From Plasmopara viticola (Eukaryota; Oomycota; Peronosporomycetes; Peronosporales; Peronosporaceae): DNA of 64,000 nucleotides. The notes beneath the pieces were generated by a model. The model ran no database searches and was not told the DNA's origin. It was given only the letters and a program-made list of their open reading frames with translations. The stretch spans positions 620,001 to 684,000 of the forward strand of contig MBPM02000016.1 in assembly GCA_001695595.3 (NCBI GenBank), read 5' to 3'. A program made the position numbers and the translations under genes. Numbering within the stretch: the first letter of the stretch is position 1; the number at the start of each line of letters is the position of its first letter. Below are positions 10,336 to 22,289 of this stretch, one piece after another.

Positions 10336-10869
10336 GAAAAGGTTTATCGATATGGTGAAACCACTTATATTATAGGTTATATAAGTACTAGTGCTCCTGA
10401 CGACTTCGTTGTTTAGAATTTATGAAGAAAGCGGACAGTCACGCGCATGTATCACCTTTCACTGCAAGTCAAGGACCTGTAGTGAATAAAGAAAAGAAGT
10501 TTTGAGCTCAAGAAGCACCAGATGCAAGGGATAAAGACAAAGAGAAGAAGTTGCGAATTGAAAAAGCACTAGACGATGAATGGAAGCTGCTGCCAAGGAC
10601 GGGCGAGTATGCAGGAGCTGAGGCGCTTTCTCGTTCGAGGCTTTTGCGAGATGGTACAGAGAGGTTACTCGAGAGCCACCGATTGCACTTCTAATTATCA
10701 GGTGACTTACTTATTATTGTTTTAATAAAAGAGAAAATGACGGGCTAGAATTTAACAAAAGAAGGTTTCATCAGCTTAAAAAGTAGTGTTTTATTCGCAA
10801 TTGACGATAATGACAATGATTTTCCATGCATATTATTTTGCTTGTCCTTCAAAGGGCCTGCAACAAAAC
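10336..10869. other. No gene seen
   Basis: About 530 bp between two duplicated segments. It contains lysine-codon-rich sequence but no frame of useful length. Confidence 0.4.
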
Positions 10870-11480
10870 GTAAAAATAAGGTTTTATAGCAACATGATAT
10901 GCCAATTACCATGGTCGTACTTCAAACTTTCAACACTTGCCGCATTTTAGTGTTGATCTTAAGGCTTGTTCACGACGCGTACTTTCATTAGGCATCGTTT
11001 CCTAAATTTGAACTTTGGTCCACGTTGAACCGCAGGTGCAATAACATCCAAGACTGCAATACGTTGGAGAACTCTTAATGTGCTGGAGTCACCACTTCGA
11101 AAAAGTGGCCAACAAAACCAACATCGATTGGCTCATTGAACTCAGCCTCAATCCAAAAGTGATAAGATGCTGGAGCAACCCCGCTGCACAGCAGATACGC
11201 ATCGCCCGCTTCAGCTACGGGTTTACTATTACCATTGCCCCTGGACCTTTACGTATCAATCAATCAAAACTAGTTCTAAATTAGTCATTAGTAAAAAGTA
11301 TTTTTTTTGTACGCTCCATGACGTTAACTTCGTTATCTTGGCATCAATAAAGAGGTTCATGTGAGAAGGTCCAGTGAAAACAAAGTGAATTTTGCGGCGA
11401 TTTGTCGATTCCGCATAACTCGACGACAACACTTGCAGACTGAAACAGAAATCGTATCAGTTTTATCTCACTCGACAAGC
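10870..11480 (-). pseudogene. ERMP1-like M28 peptidase, C-terminal part, copy A (inverted relative to 26220-26880)
   Basis: The reverse complement of this segment matches 26220-26880 over most of its length. Examples are the shared block around GGTTTTATAGCAACATGATA and the block coding for an LxLxxLP...W region. Read on the minus strand, the product resembles the lumenal C-terminus of endoplasmic-reticulum metallopeptidase 1-like proteins. It continues the order of the membrane-region fragment at 11997-12874 on the same strand. Frames are broken. Confidence 0.5.
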
Positions 11481-11996
11481 GATTAATTGTTACTTGGCCT
11501 TGAGTGTACCACTAGGTACCGCAGGCGCAGCCGCTGGGAGATACCACGACTTATTCTCAGGCAATATGTGCTTCACTACAAAAGTCCACGGCATATGACC
11601 GTACACTTCTGCGTGCTCGTAAAGTTCTTGTGTGGCCATGTGCATCCATGCATCCTGCCATTGCGTTCTCTCTAAAATGGGCTTGATCGGATCTGCTCCA
11701 TGAAAATCCAGCGAGTTAATCCAAATACCCGAGTCCGTCTAGACAGTGCCGTTTGAAAGCACAACTTTACGTTGAACGTGCTGAAGCGGGACACGTTTCG
11801 GGCAAATGTCAGGCGATAAATGGTATCGTCAACAACCCTGTACGATATTGTACAATTATTGTATGTTTGCAATATCACCGAATCGAGGCAACAATCGTGG
11901 TGACTACGGTAACAAGGATGCAAACGTTTCGAAGTCGCTTGAGCTGCTTCACAGGTAAAAAGCAAAAGACACGGTTCGAAAATCTAAAGATCATAG
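11481..11996. other. No gene seen
   Basis: Short overlapping frames on both strands with no recognisable domain. It lies between two parts of the M28 peptidase relic, so it may be a decayed part of the same gene. Confidence 0.35.
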
Positions 11997-12874
11997 TCAC
12001 AATAAGTGGGTAATAACATTCTGCATGGTGTGCAAAACAGTTATCATTTTTACCATCAAATTAACACACAACAAAAGCGACAATATTAAGTCCAGAGGCA
12101 GCACTGACCCACTTCGTCGCAGCAATGGGACAAAAATCATGAGCGCAATTGTGGTGTGGATTATGGAGACAGTCATTGCACCCAGAGAAATGATCAAGTA
12201 CATGTTTGCTAAACGTATGGAAGCACTGCAAAAATTGGCACAACGATTGGCCAATTAATGGAAAATAATCCACAATGCCAAGATGTAACTCGAGATCAAC
12301 CCCAGTTGCATGCATATGGCCAATCTGACCATTCAGACGCACAATATTGCCTCAAAATACTCTTTTCTAGACGCCGCAATGCTGTCGGCGTTACGCATGT
12401 CGTTTTCTCAAGCACAGACGCCAACAAAATAAAGGAAGACTCTCATGACCTCGGTGCTGCACTGCCCGCCGAACGAGACCCGACGTATGCGGACACCACT
12501 CTAGCCGTGGACTAGCCAAACTGAGCCTAGCACGTGCATAAATTGGCAACGCGATAACGTAACACAATACAAAGACGCCAATTGATGAGCCATTTCGGCA
12601 AGCGCTGGAGCAAGAAAGAGCGCGCCTGCTAAATATGGCTGCGAGTACCATGAAAGTGGCGCAAATAAGCTTAAATGTATGCCAATTGATAGAGAAGCCG
12701 CAAGTGCAGCACCAAGCATCGCAAAAGGAGCAGAAAGGCCATCAACCATTCCGATATTGACACGTAATATAGCAACAGATACACGAACGCCACGAAAACC
12801 ACGCTACTGCACAACAATAAAGTGGTCTTTTTGCTTGCAGTGACCATTGTGAGTCCCATGATATCCGTAAACAC
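11997..12874 (-). pseudogene. ERMP1-like peptidase, transmembrane region, decayed
   Basis: Minus-strand frames contain successive hydrophobic helices, for example FTDIMGLTMVTASKKTTLLL with VVFVAFVYLLLYYV at 12671-12874, and IIHTTIALMIFVPLLRRSGS with LPLDLILSLLLCVNLMV at 11997-12254. Such a multi-helix block follows the M28 peptidase domain in ERMP1-like proteins. Frames shift several times, so no intact product is made. The peptidase domain itself lies at 12984-13430 on the opposite strand. Confidence 0.5.
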
Positions 12875-12983
12875 TGGTTTTGAAGTCTGTCAGTTGATCG
12901 CCTTTTTCAAGGCGTCCCGATTAATTGCGTAATACTTTGACAATTTCAACAATATTTTCGCCAACTCGCTGAATTGCACCTAA

Positions 12984-13430
12984 TTGAATACGAGACATAT
13001 CATCAAGGGTCGTGTGGTACACGTAGCCATTGGCAAAGTCCATGCACCCAATGCGACAAATGCAGACTTAAATCTTTCGCTCATGATTTTGTCTCATTAT
13101 GATGCAGCAATTGGAGGAGCGGCCTTGTCGGACGATGGAGGCAATATTGCAATATTGGTGAGCTATTGCAATTGTTTGTATTGGATCCACCGAAACACGC
13201 GGCGTTAGTGTTTAACTTTGATGGAGTAGATGAGACAATATAGCAAGAAGCCCATGGCTTTATTCCTCAACACCCATGGACCGATACGATCCGAGCATTT
13301 ATCAATCTGTAAGCCACTGGTGCTGGAGGTCGAATATTATTGTTTCAGACAGGAAGTGATGATTTAGCCGAGACCATGCTCAAGGGGTCACGTCCTTCCA
13401 TGCAAGGATTATTGACAAGAATTATATAAG
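12984..13430 (+). pseudogene. M28 peptidase domain of an ERMP1-like protein, decayed and inverted
   Basis: The plus strand reads NATNADLNL, LSHYDAAIGGAALSDDGGNI, then after a break VFNFDGVDETI, QEAHGFIPQHPW, TIRAFINL, ATGAGGRILLFQTGSDDLA. This matches the zinc-binding core of the M28 family: HYD, SDDG, then the catalytic Glu-Glu position (here VDE, possibly altered). ERMP1-type enzymes are ER membrane metallopeptidases. At least three stops or frameshifts interrupt it, so it is dead. Its orientation is opposite to the fragments of the same gene at 11997-12874 and 10870-11480, which implies a local inversion. Confidence 0.7.
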
Positions 13431-13583
13431 TCGAATTTATCGCTCGGGATACTTTAACCAAAGTTTTCGTCACATAAGCGTAAATATTTTGAAGTTGTGC
13501 GATAGAATTCATTCCAAACGCACCCGAGGGTCTCTGAACGTCGACATCTCAATCGTGTACGTCATCGTGGTAGAAGCAGTTGA

Positions 13584-13832
13584 TCATATTGTGTTGAAGC
13601 TATTGTTTTGACGCTGAGCAGTGATTGCTCGCCGCGAATAGTAGAAACATATTGATCCTAGTGCAATTTCGTACTGACTGAAGTCGATAGGCTGCGAGAA
13701 ACGATATTGGAACTGGTGGGTAGCCACTTGGTTATTAAAAGCTGACTGAATTGGAAAGTTCATTTCATCTACTTGTTTACTTGAAAAAATGAAGAAAAAT
13801 GCTTTGACGAAATAGAGGTAGACGACAATCAC
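13584..13832 (-). pseudogene. Virion-like protein of a polinton-like element, copy 1 (fragment)
   Basis: The minus frame contains HQFQYRFSQPIDFSQYEIAL followed by GSICFYYSRRAITA. The same motif, IDFSQYAIAL, recurs on the plus strand at 53710-53900 beside the second viral copy, which links it to that element. Polintons and PLVs commonly encode a protein starting with a 'leucine...W/Y-E-V-A-L' strand motif of this kind. The exact role (minor capsid or fibre-like) is inference. It is about 80 residues and truncated. Confidence 0.45.
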
Positions 13833-16443
13833 TGCCTTAAGGGAGATCGATGAGTCTGGGGAAGTCGATCACTTCAAACCTGTAGCGTAATCTAAAAACG
13901 ACTATAATAATGAAACCCTGATCAATCAGCTCCAGAGGACCGACGTTAGCCACATGGCGAAGGAACAAAAAAATGAAGAAAGTCCGTTACACTGATACTT
14001 CATAACTACTTAGCTTCAAACGCCAGTTTAAGGGAGCTTCATCAAACGATTGAATTCACAAAGACCATTTACCACAAACAGCGCTTCCTTAGCCAATCTA
14101 GTGAATATCTAGGATTGTCAAACTTATGCCAAGCGTATCTCGCTTGTCGATCACTATCATTGTGACCAAGATGCCGATATGCCTTCAGTGACGTTTGGTC
14201 CTTATATGGAGCAAAAATAGAATCCCCAAAATCAATCTTTTGCCAGTATTTAGTGTTACTCAATACTTTGTATTCTTTTTTGGTGAGATTTTTCATATCT
14301 ATCAAGTCTAAGATATCTAAATTTATATCAGACGCTTGCATTGACTGTAGTATGAGGTCGAGAAAGTTAACGTTATTTTCGCTTTTATCAGCAGCATCTT
14401 TAGACGCTTCACTTAACCGTTTTGAAGCTGATTATATGCACCTTTATATTCTCGTGAACTAAATTCGCATTGTTCAAGCAGTATTTCATAAAGCCTCGCT
14501 CATGCTCTTCGAGATATTCAAACAAAGCCTATTCAAAGCTCTTATACTCCTCGATCATTCGCCAGAGATCAACGAATGCGCATTGCTTTGGCATTTACTT
14601 GAGATTCGTCACTTCGTAAGCAAGCGTGGAGTCCATGATATTCCACATGGAATGAACCAGCTTTGCGATGTGTTTTCTTTTGCTTTTGCTCCATGATCTC
14701 GAATAAATTGTATCGTATAGATGTCAATCTCAAGCGTCTTGTTACTGTTAGTAGGTGAAATATCTCCATGAAATTTGCTGTATCGACGGTATTCAGGTCT
14801 GCTTGGAGGCGTTGTAGCAGGCCTTGCAGGAGGCTCGCCGCTTGGTCGTATGAATCGTCCGGTTTGAATGATACTCCGGAAGCATTCGCTCATTTCGCGA
14901 TCTTACAGTAGCTCGTTTTGGCAGCCCTAATAGTATGAAGTAGTTCGGCATGAAGATCGTCCTTCTCGCGATTGGTAAGTTAAGCATATGCTGGCGATTG
15001 GATCAATGAGACTCAGCAGTGCCGGATCACATTCATTGAAACAGTTTTTTATTGTACTTCACAAAGATCTTCGATAGAACCTGACTAAAGCTATTGTTCA
15101 AATTTGATTAATCATACTCACCTGGCTGTCGATTAAATATGCGCCATAAAAGCTTGCTAGGCTGCTCTCCAAGAGTAATAGTCGCGAAGACGAGATATGA
15201 CTTAACCAAGTTCATCGTCGTGCTATCTAATCAAATTGTCTGCGGTCCCATAAGCCGACATTCTTGAAATCGTTTAGGTGTAAAATGTTCCCTTGGAGAT
15301 AATTGGCGACTTCCCCTGGAGTGAGAAGAATACTAGACTAAGTGGATAATACACATTAAACCATAATGTGATATAATCAAAGACGAACCTCGAGCAATCA
15401 ATTCTATTTGCTTTAGCCAGCGCTCTAAACTCAGATTGAAATAAAATTACTTCACTATACGTTTTGGTGAGCACATTCGAAGTTCTACTAGGGACGGACA
15501 TTAGCTTCTCATAGCTGATGTACTTCATCCCTTCCTCTGGCGTCATTCCGTTGTCCAGCTTGCATCTTTGATTTGCATACGCAGCTCCATTCGAATCGCA
15601 TTGTAATATCCAAAAGCATCACTTGGTTCTTGACCATTATGCACTTGGCGTCCTTTTTAAATACGAGACTCTCTCTGCTTGTATAGATGTTTACCAGAAA
15701 CACAATGATGCTAAACTACTTCAGATTTTGTTGAATATTGGAATGAGATGATCTGGAGACCATTGCTGTTTCGCAATGCCGGCGTTGGAAAGCTTGATCA
15801 GTTGTCTGGTGTATAATTTACCGTAATGTCCGACCAATTACTATACTCGCTTCCCGTTCTAATATCACGAGCAATAATATATGTAACTTCATCCAGACTG
15901 AGTGTTTTAGATCTATTAACTTTCGACATTTTTGTCTCTCGCTTGTTTATGAATAATTCAGATATTCGACTCAGATGTACGAGAAATTTGCTGTTGATTT
16001 GAGTCAGGCATAGGCTGTTAAAGTCCTACATGGCAAGCTCGTTCGATTGAGTCATTCTCAATCGGACACACCTTTTTTTCATACTGAAAACTACAAGAAA
16101 ATGATTAAGTCGGGGTTAGCAAAGAGACAACGTTACATAAGTTTCACGGAGAAATTATCCGTATTTATCAGCCAAGATTAAGCGGCTCTTGTCTCGGGGG
16201 AAGCTTATGGAATCGAAACTGCTGCAAAAGTAATTGGCAGCTTCCTTAAAGATAACTCGAAGCCAATTATCTTGGGGTCTTCTTGCATTGTTGCGACTGC
16301 ATTCGGACCTGAAGCCGGCCCTTAGTGTGGATTGGTAAAATTGATTAGTGGTGTAGGCATGATGTCACCTCCCATAAGTCGTCGTCGTATTAAAGAAGGA
16401 TCTTTTCGATTGGGAAAACTTTAGTTATGTTTGATCTTGATGT
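13833..16443 (-). other. Decayed, mostly minus-strand coding remains, unassigned
   Basis: Several minus-strand frames of 60-95 codons follow one another: 14069-14341 (ends in LDWLRKRCLW), 14609-14893, 14793-14987, 15274-15546, and one near 15930 starting MSKVNRSKTLSLDEVTYIIA. Their shared orientation and position between two recognisable viral genes suggest they belong to the element of copy 1. I recognise no domain and assign no function. Confidence 0.35.
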
Positions 16444-16985
16444 TTGAATAATACAAGTATAACAATAGACCAGATCGGTTCAGTAAATAGTATTTGTTGT
16501 AATGGAAGCGACATTTGCTATGTGAGTAGCACGTTTAGTCTACTCAAACATCGTATGAGTTGGCATCCGTCAATTCTTACGCGTTGTGATGAAGGGAAAA
16601 TGAACAAGCGAAATTGCAATCAATCCATACTCTTCCAAAAGTATGGTCCGTACGAGTTTATGAGTTGCCGAAAGACATCAGCTGCATGCTCATGAAACGC
16701 TATGAAACAACAAATCTAAGGGAACTTGTGTGAATTAAGTACCTCCACTTGAAATTATTGAAAAGGTAAAACAAAGAAAATGTACAAAAAGATATTGGGA
16801 AGCCAATGAGAAAGCTCTGAGGGAGATATGCAAGCAATACGACGAGGTGAAAAAAAATAGGCTTGTCGAGAAGGTTACGTGTGAATGCGGCGGTCATTAC
16901 CATTAATATGGCAAAACATATCACTTAAAAATTCAGAGGCGAATCAGATGGGCAGAAGCTCAGTAGACCCGGCATTAGCTCAATC
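16444..16985 (+). pseudogene. GIY-YIG-type nuclease with C-terminal zinc motif, copy 1, decayed
   Basis: The plus frame reads SICCNGSDICYVSSTFSLLK, HRMSWH, DEGKMNKRNCNQS, LFQKYGPYEF. This matches the GIY-YIG order (strand pair, Arg in a helix, then N...LxxKYG). The second signature, usually YIG, is YVS here. A charged helical region follows (NEKALREICKQYDEVKKNRL), then EKVTCECGGHY and, after a stop, YHLKIQRR. That matches the CxCGG...H...H zinc motif ending many viral GIY-YIG proteins. In-frame stops near 16680 and 16905 make it inactive. A parallel copy is at 54300-54600. Confidence 0.6.
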
Positions 16986-17029
16986 GTTTTTTGTCTTTCC
17001 GTATGAATAAAAAACTAATATGAGTAATC

Positions 17030-17330
17030 ATAGATTACCGATACCTCCGGTTTCATTTCTCATTTTAATGTACTGTGCTAGCTGTACTTCCAAGAACTGT
17101 CGCGAAATGATTCGATATCAAAGCTTCAACCGCTTGCCGCTATCAATCACTTTTTTCGATTCGATGTCTATCCCTTCATTCTTCAACAATTCACTAAAAA
17201 CATTGAGGAACATGGTTTGGGACTCTCCACTAGGTTCAGCCCATCTGCAGTATTTACTATACCAATCAGACGTCGATGCTTCTTTGATGTCGTCATTTTC
17301 CTTTTTCTCAAGCATATTGAGATGTCACTT
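17030..17330 (-). pseudogene. Small viral-element protein with W-AEPSGESQT motif, copy 1
   Basis: The minus frame of about 65 codons contains YCRWAEPSGESQTMF and a hydrophilic flank (LEKKENDDIKEAST). The nucleotides around TTTGGGACTCTCC recur at 54808-54820 with the same SGESQ reading, next to the second GIY-YIG copy, so it is a conserved element gene. Function unknown. Confidence 0.4.
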
Positions 17331-17472
17331 CACCACGTTGTTGGTTTGCTTTGTCTTAAGGTTCTTCTTATGCTTTGGAGAGGGGGTGCTCGTGGCTCGA
17401 ACCCGTTTAAACCAACACGCGCGAGGTAGTGCACGACCTGCATCGAGATTAGCTAGAGCATCAAAATAGCGA

Positions 17473-18600
17473 TCAAAATATTTTAATCACCAACACGGCT
17501 TTCACTGGCAACGAGACACATCGACAATCGTTGGCTTCGATAATTGACCTTAAGTCATTGTTCGTCAAGATTACATAATCTGCGTTGATTTCAATAATTT
17601 CGAGAGCTTTGCGTTCAATCTGCGTGCGATCGTCGGTGATATAACTCTTCATTTCATTGTTCATAGAGCGATTGCCTGAGCCAAAAGTCTTGTCTAGACC
17701 AATAGATAGCTTACTTCGTCGACTTCTGTTAAATCGAGCAGTGATACGCTCCATTGACGGACACACAAGACTAATCTGAGGGATAAGAACAAATCCAGAT
17801 TTCTCACCACACCCCTGCGTTTTTTTTAGTGGAACCATATTCGTCTTCACATACGGCTTAAAAATCAGATGAGTGAAGCAATACACAAAGGACTAATACA
17901 TATTAGCATTACAATTAGATAGCACAATTTAATATGACCGAGCCTCACATGAACTCGATATTAAATTACTACAATCTTAGGTGAAGAACTCCTCTTACTA
18001 GATTGAATACACGAGGGCCGTTCGTATGAGCGTCTAGTGGACCATATGGATGAACATCAGCAGATTGGTGAATCACCAAATGAGTCACAGCGCCGAGAAT
18101 GACACTCACTTTGATGTGGGCGAGAACTGGCATGAACTTCGGGCTTTATTTGTAAGAAATTGCCATTTTGTAGGTTTGCAAGACTTTTCCAGCTGGACTG
18201 AACTCAATTGCATCCAATTCTTCTGCCCCAAAAGAGAGCTTTGTATTATTCTTTCCAAAACACATTGGCAAGCCGTTGTTATCCGTTCGCACAACGGTTT
18301 GTCAAATCAGCAGCGCGAGTTTGGAAAGTTCAATAGTGACATTGCGCAGCCATGATATATCATACCGATCAACCTTGTTGCACTTGCGAATTCGATGCTT
18401 GTCTAGAAGCATCATGTCATGGACAAATTTCTTCAAGATGATCTCCTTGATTTCATTCTCACTGGTGGTCTCTTTGGTGAATCCATCACTCATAGTCTTG
18501 GCCTTTGGCTTGGTTGAATACAGGATCTCAATTGGTGATAGAGTAGCATCTTTCTCAGACGCTCTCAAATATCTACCATACTGTTCTGCTTGCCTCGCGC
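17473..18600 (-). pseudogene. D5-like superfamily 3 helicase-primase of a polinton-like virus, copy 1, decayed
   Basis: Minus-strand segments in order: a region with YGPLDAHTNGPRVFNLVRG (about 18000-18060), which matches the linker before D5/SF3 helicases; then QGCGEKSGF (Walker A); then SKLSIGLDKT (Walker B region); NRSMNNEMKSYITDDR; and EINADYVILTNNDLRSII (sensor-1, normally ITSN). The helicase would unwind DNA during element replication. Here the P-loop carries one extra residue between Gly and Lys, and the Walker B acidic pair reads DK. Stops and frameshifts separate the blocks. The second copy is at 58890-60560. Confidence 0.65.
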
Positions 18601-18652
18601 GCTAAAATTCTTCCAGCGAGGACTCGTTGAAGCTTCTATAATAAGGTTCGAC

Positions 18653-19158
18653 TTAGACAGTGCTATTATTATCACTACAAGAGTCATCCGAATCATGCAT
18701 ATGTGAGTCATCCCAAATCTCAATAACTCTCTTCACTGCTCGAATCGGCTCAGAGTCACATAGTGGCGAAGCTAACTTTGTCGTCGCTGGAATGAATATA
18801 TCTTCATCGTAGGCATCATATTCGTCGTCCGTATAATATATATATGCTTTCAAATTGAATTATATCTCTTCCCATATGCTGCGCTCTCCGGGACCGCCGA
18901 TGCAACAATCGACTCATTCAATTTTGGAGCTTTGTTTACTTCGACGTTCGAGACCTCGACGGGCTCGATCACCCATGGCGCTGGTGTAACAACAACCTCA
19001 GCGATGACAGGGGTATTGACTCGTGAAGACATTTCTTCAACTATATTGCTCTCCAGGACAGTAGTTTTCGAAACGATATTAACTGGGTGCTTTCTGCTTA
19101 GTTCTTTGTTGCGAGAAAGTTTACACTGCTTCTCGTTGATCTTGATAAAATTACACAT
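18653..19158 (-). pseudogene. Protein with N-terminal C-x-F...QCK zinc-like motif, viral element copy 1
   Basis: The frame begins MCNFIKINEKQCKLSRNKEL and continues SRKHP. This resembles the small MCxFI...QCK...C..H zinc motif common in large DNA viruses and their relatives, with the third Cys replaced by Ser. A Val/Pro-rich stretch and an acidic tail (TDDEYDAYDEDIFI) follow, with a frame break at about 18850. It directly precedes the helicase and may be its N-terminal region. Related sequence lies at about 60300-60560. Confidence 0.4.
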
Positions 19159-19243
19159 TTTATATGACTATAATTGTGTTTTTTAATTTCATATATTCTT
19201 CGCTTAAAACCACAATTTTTATGATGTAACACTCTGGAGCGCT

Positions 19244-19920
19244 CCAGCGGAAACCACATATCGGGTCATCGTTCGAGAATATCTGTCGATGTCGATCTGG
19301 AGTGAGTCACCGCTGAGTCACCATGAGCCAACACTAGGCCATCACTATGGTAACTTATCAGCGAATTTCATTTCGATGTCCATTCATCCTCTAAGTCATT
19401 CTAGAAGGATCTCTATTTACTCAAGTCACTGAGTATTCGCTTCAATCGAAACTCAATGTTATTCACTTATAAGAAGGTATAGTATGATAGAGACATGCCT
19501 GATATAGTAGTGACCAAGGAAAAGTTGCAAAAAATGGTGGCTCGGTGACTCATGCTGACTGTTATATCGAGAAATATTGTAGTTGGCAATCATTCAGAGG
19601 AAGGTGGTGACTAATAATGACTCAGGTGACTCATTTGATTTTGATATCTGCAGTACCGCTTAACTGATATTACATACCGGTGTTAATTTCTTTGCATGTG
19701 GGATATTGTAGAGTTACTGAGGAATGAATAATGAATTCGGTCGATGTTGAGGAGAACTATACTTCTCCTTTTTCTCCTCTGCGTGCTCTGACAATACAAC
19801 GTAAAGCAATTATCACAAATACAAGCTTCCTTTGTGTCCGGCGGTACGAACAATCTTCTACCAGAACAGACCGAAGAGCTGCATTTTCGACAATGGTGGC
19901 GCGGTTGAAAAAGTTTGGTG
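19244..19920 (+). repeat. Direct repeat, copy A (pairs with 23466-24050)
   Basis: Two matched blocks. 19244-19447 matches 23466-23670 with only four differences by eye. 19638-19920 matches 23765-24050 more loosely. The first block contains two GAGTCACC motifs; between the blocks lie GGTGACTCA motifs in the opposite sense. The pair brackets the protease-capsid module of copy 1. Confidence 0.9.
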
Positions 19921-19999
19921 ATTTAGCAACGACATGTCTTGTAGAAAGTAGTTGTACCCATCAAAGCGAATTGTTCTGACTCGTGCGTATCAATGTATT

Positions 20000-20240
20000 T
20001 AACATGGATTGCTGTGTGCATACCAAGCTTGAAGAACTTGTCTAATTGATTAAGTTGCAGATGATAGAGCCACAGAACACTATATTGCCAAACCGTGAAT
20101 TTTAAAAAGCGTTTTTGCAGTAAAATTAATTCTTTAAGTTTCCAAGAGGTTTTGGTAATCTTAGAGAATCGAAGTAAGCCTTATCTCGGCTTGAGACTGC
20201 CATCCAGTGTTGGTCGCCGATCATAAGATTGGTCATGTTG
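20000..20240 (-). pseudogene. Adenain/Ulp1-like cysteine protease of viral element, copy 1, decayed
   Basis: The minus strand reads MIGDQHWMAVSS, KAYFDSLRLPKPLGNLK and, further on, WQYSVLWLYHLQLNQL. This is the layout of adenovirus-type/C48 proteases: catalytic His in HW, Asp in YFDS, then Q...S..CGY.CLYFL. In this copy the CG of the nucleophile region appears missing (SVLWLYHL), which removes the catalytic Cys. Such proteases mature capsid proteins in polintons, PLVs and virophages. It is divergent from the capsid gene. The second copy is at 56880-57085. Confidence 0.55.
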
Positions 20241-20439
20241 ATCACGCAATAGTCTTCGCTATTGTCTAAGTTCTGTTTGGAATCAATTTGATAAGAGAAT
20301 TAGTCCGTTTCATGAGTTGATCATCCGTCGTACTGGACAATTTTTATAATTATTTTTTCGCTTAACGTGCTTCATTTTTTCGGCAAGTTTAATATAATCA
20401 ACATCAATATAATTGCACAAACAATGTCCCCCCTTCCAA

Positions 20440-22134
20440 TATTTCTGCTTTCGAACACTACGTCGAATCAGCTCCAGCTGAGACGCTTTTATAAGATAAG
20501 AAATGGACTAATATTCAAGATTCGACAAGCAAAACTGGTCAGTATGTTGGGCAAGTCCATTTTAATCTTTCAACCATCTCTTCGCAAGCCGTTTTTGTAA
20601 ATTTGGAAGAAGCTGTTAACGAGCTTTCAATCAACCTTTAAATTCTAAATGGCGGATCCGGTTCGGTCACTTCGACTGCACCCTGTACTATTGACCAATT
20701 GGTACCTAAGGCTTGCGCATGACGATTTATTGATATTCTCCAAGTTGTTATCGACGGAATTACTGTCCAAACGAATCAGGTTCATGAAAATGTGAATACA
20801 ACATTTAAGGCTCTGACTGAAACGGATTACAACGGGTATGCCAAGAATATGCCGACTAGAGAGTTTGTATCGGATGTATATTCCACTCCAACGATTAGTA
20901 TGTCAAACGGAGCAGTGCAATTGCTTGATAACTTGGCTACTTTGTCGTTATGACAGCTGCTAGTAGCGTGAGTTAATTTGGATTGACTAACACCTACAAA
21001 CCAGGGACCTGCTGAACGATCGCTCCTTACCGCGCTTGACTAAAAAGCTTGAAGCTTAACTTCAATGCAATGGAAGGTACCCAAATCGAAACCTTAAGTC
21101 TTTGTAACTCTTGCTGGTGCTGTTACTGCTGGCTCGCCATTTTACGTCGCGCACTGTCCAGCCTGAAATAAGTTGCGCGATATCTGCGACTTTTTAAGAA
21201 ATTCCCAATGCAGAGGAATCCGCGCGGCTTCATTTACCACAATTACAACAGTTCATCTACTACTTTTTTTACAACTGGCACTACTGGCGTTGTGGCCCCT
21301 ACTACTATTGCTACTTTAAGCAATAACATGAAAGTCGGAACCGCTTGCCCGATTCTGTGGGATCTAAGCCGTGGTGTAGGTACTACGGCTTTGTCTGGTG
21401 GTATTATGCTTCCTGCATCTGCGGTCACGCTTAGAATTCTTGCCGATGTTAATTGTACTTCACCCGCTGGAACTGAAATCACTCCATCGCAATCATTCTC
21501 GCGTCTTTTTCTTCCAACATACTCGCCTAACCCAAGCACCGATCATGCACTTGCTCATAATAAAACGTTTTGCCTCTTCGAGCGAGTAATGAGTAATTCA
21601 CTGTTGCCCCAGGCACTTCCATCACTTGGACTGTCAGTATTGGTATTGCTAGTATAAAGCGCTTGCTCATGCAACCTGTCATTACCACTCCGACCGCAGG
21701 CGTCACTGTATTGAATACGATCAACCTATTCCTCAGCCCCTTCTCGACGGTACCTGCAACAACTAGTCCATTTGCTGCATTGAAAATTTCTCAGGTCACA
21801 GTAGAAAACATTCTCATCTGGAACAATCCTGTCAGTTTCAGTTGTGACTTGTTCTTACAAGCGATGGCAAAGTTAGGCTGTGGTGGTGGCCTTGATGATG
21901 TTACCTCGGCTTTTTGCTATCTCAGCGTCAATGGGAATTACTGTATCGATTTGTTGCTGTTGATATTGGTCGTCATCTTTGAAGTAAAGATGGTGTCAGT
22001 AAGAGTATCATCGTATCTGGTACTTCCAAAACTGGAAGTACGCTTTCACGATCTATTACCGCGTATGGCGCGAAGTTGTTGTAACAGTTGATACGGCAAT
22101 GGAACCTGTATCGCAAAGTTTAGTGCAAGCTTAA
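20440..22134 (+). pseudogene. Major capsid protein of a polinton-like virus, copy 1, decayed
   Basis: Consecutive plus-strand blocks in shifting frames: GQVHFNLSTISSQAVFVNLE near the start; DGITVQTNQVHENVNTTFKA (20750-20810); ATLSL; FNAMEGTQIETLSL (21060); then an open stretch at 21208-21655 with MQRNPRGFIYHNYNSSSTTF, FSRLFLPTYSPNPSTDHAL and KTFCLFERV; and a second open stretch at 21663-22090 with PVITTPTAGVTVLNTINLFL and NILIWNNPVSFS. The end block reads AFTIYYRVWREVVVTV and closes at 22134. The size (about 560 codons), beta-rich sequence and neighbouring protease and helicase fit the double-jelly-roll capsid of PLV-type viruses. At least five frameshifts or stops break it, so no protein is made. 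The viral reading is by pattern only. Confidence 0.6.
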
Positions 22135-22289
22135 TTTTAACAACTTCGTTATTTCAAAGCTAAGAACGCAATCGTTTTTAAACGTTCTTTTAAAGTCATC
22201 GTCAATAAATTTGACGTATTTTAAACCAATCATCAGTGGCTTTTTCTCAGATAATCAGACCAAGCAAAAGCTTAAGTTCGCTATTACAA

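Noticed and set aside
21243..21539. Minus-strand frame inside the capsid relic
   Set aside because: Antisense shadow of the longest open part of the capsid pseudogene.
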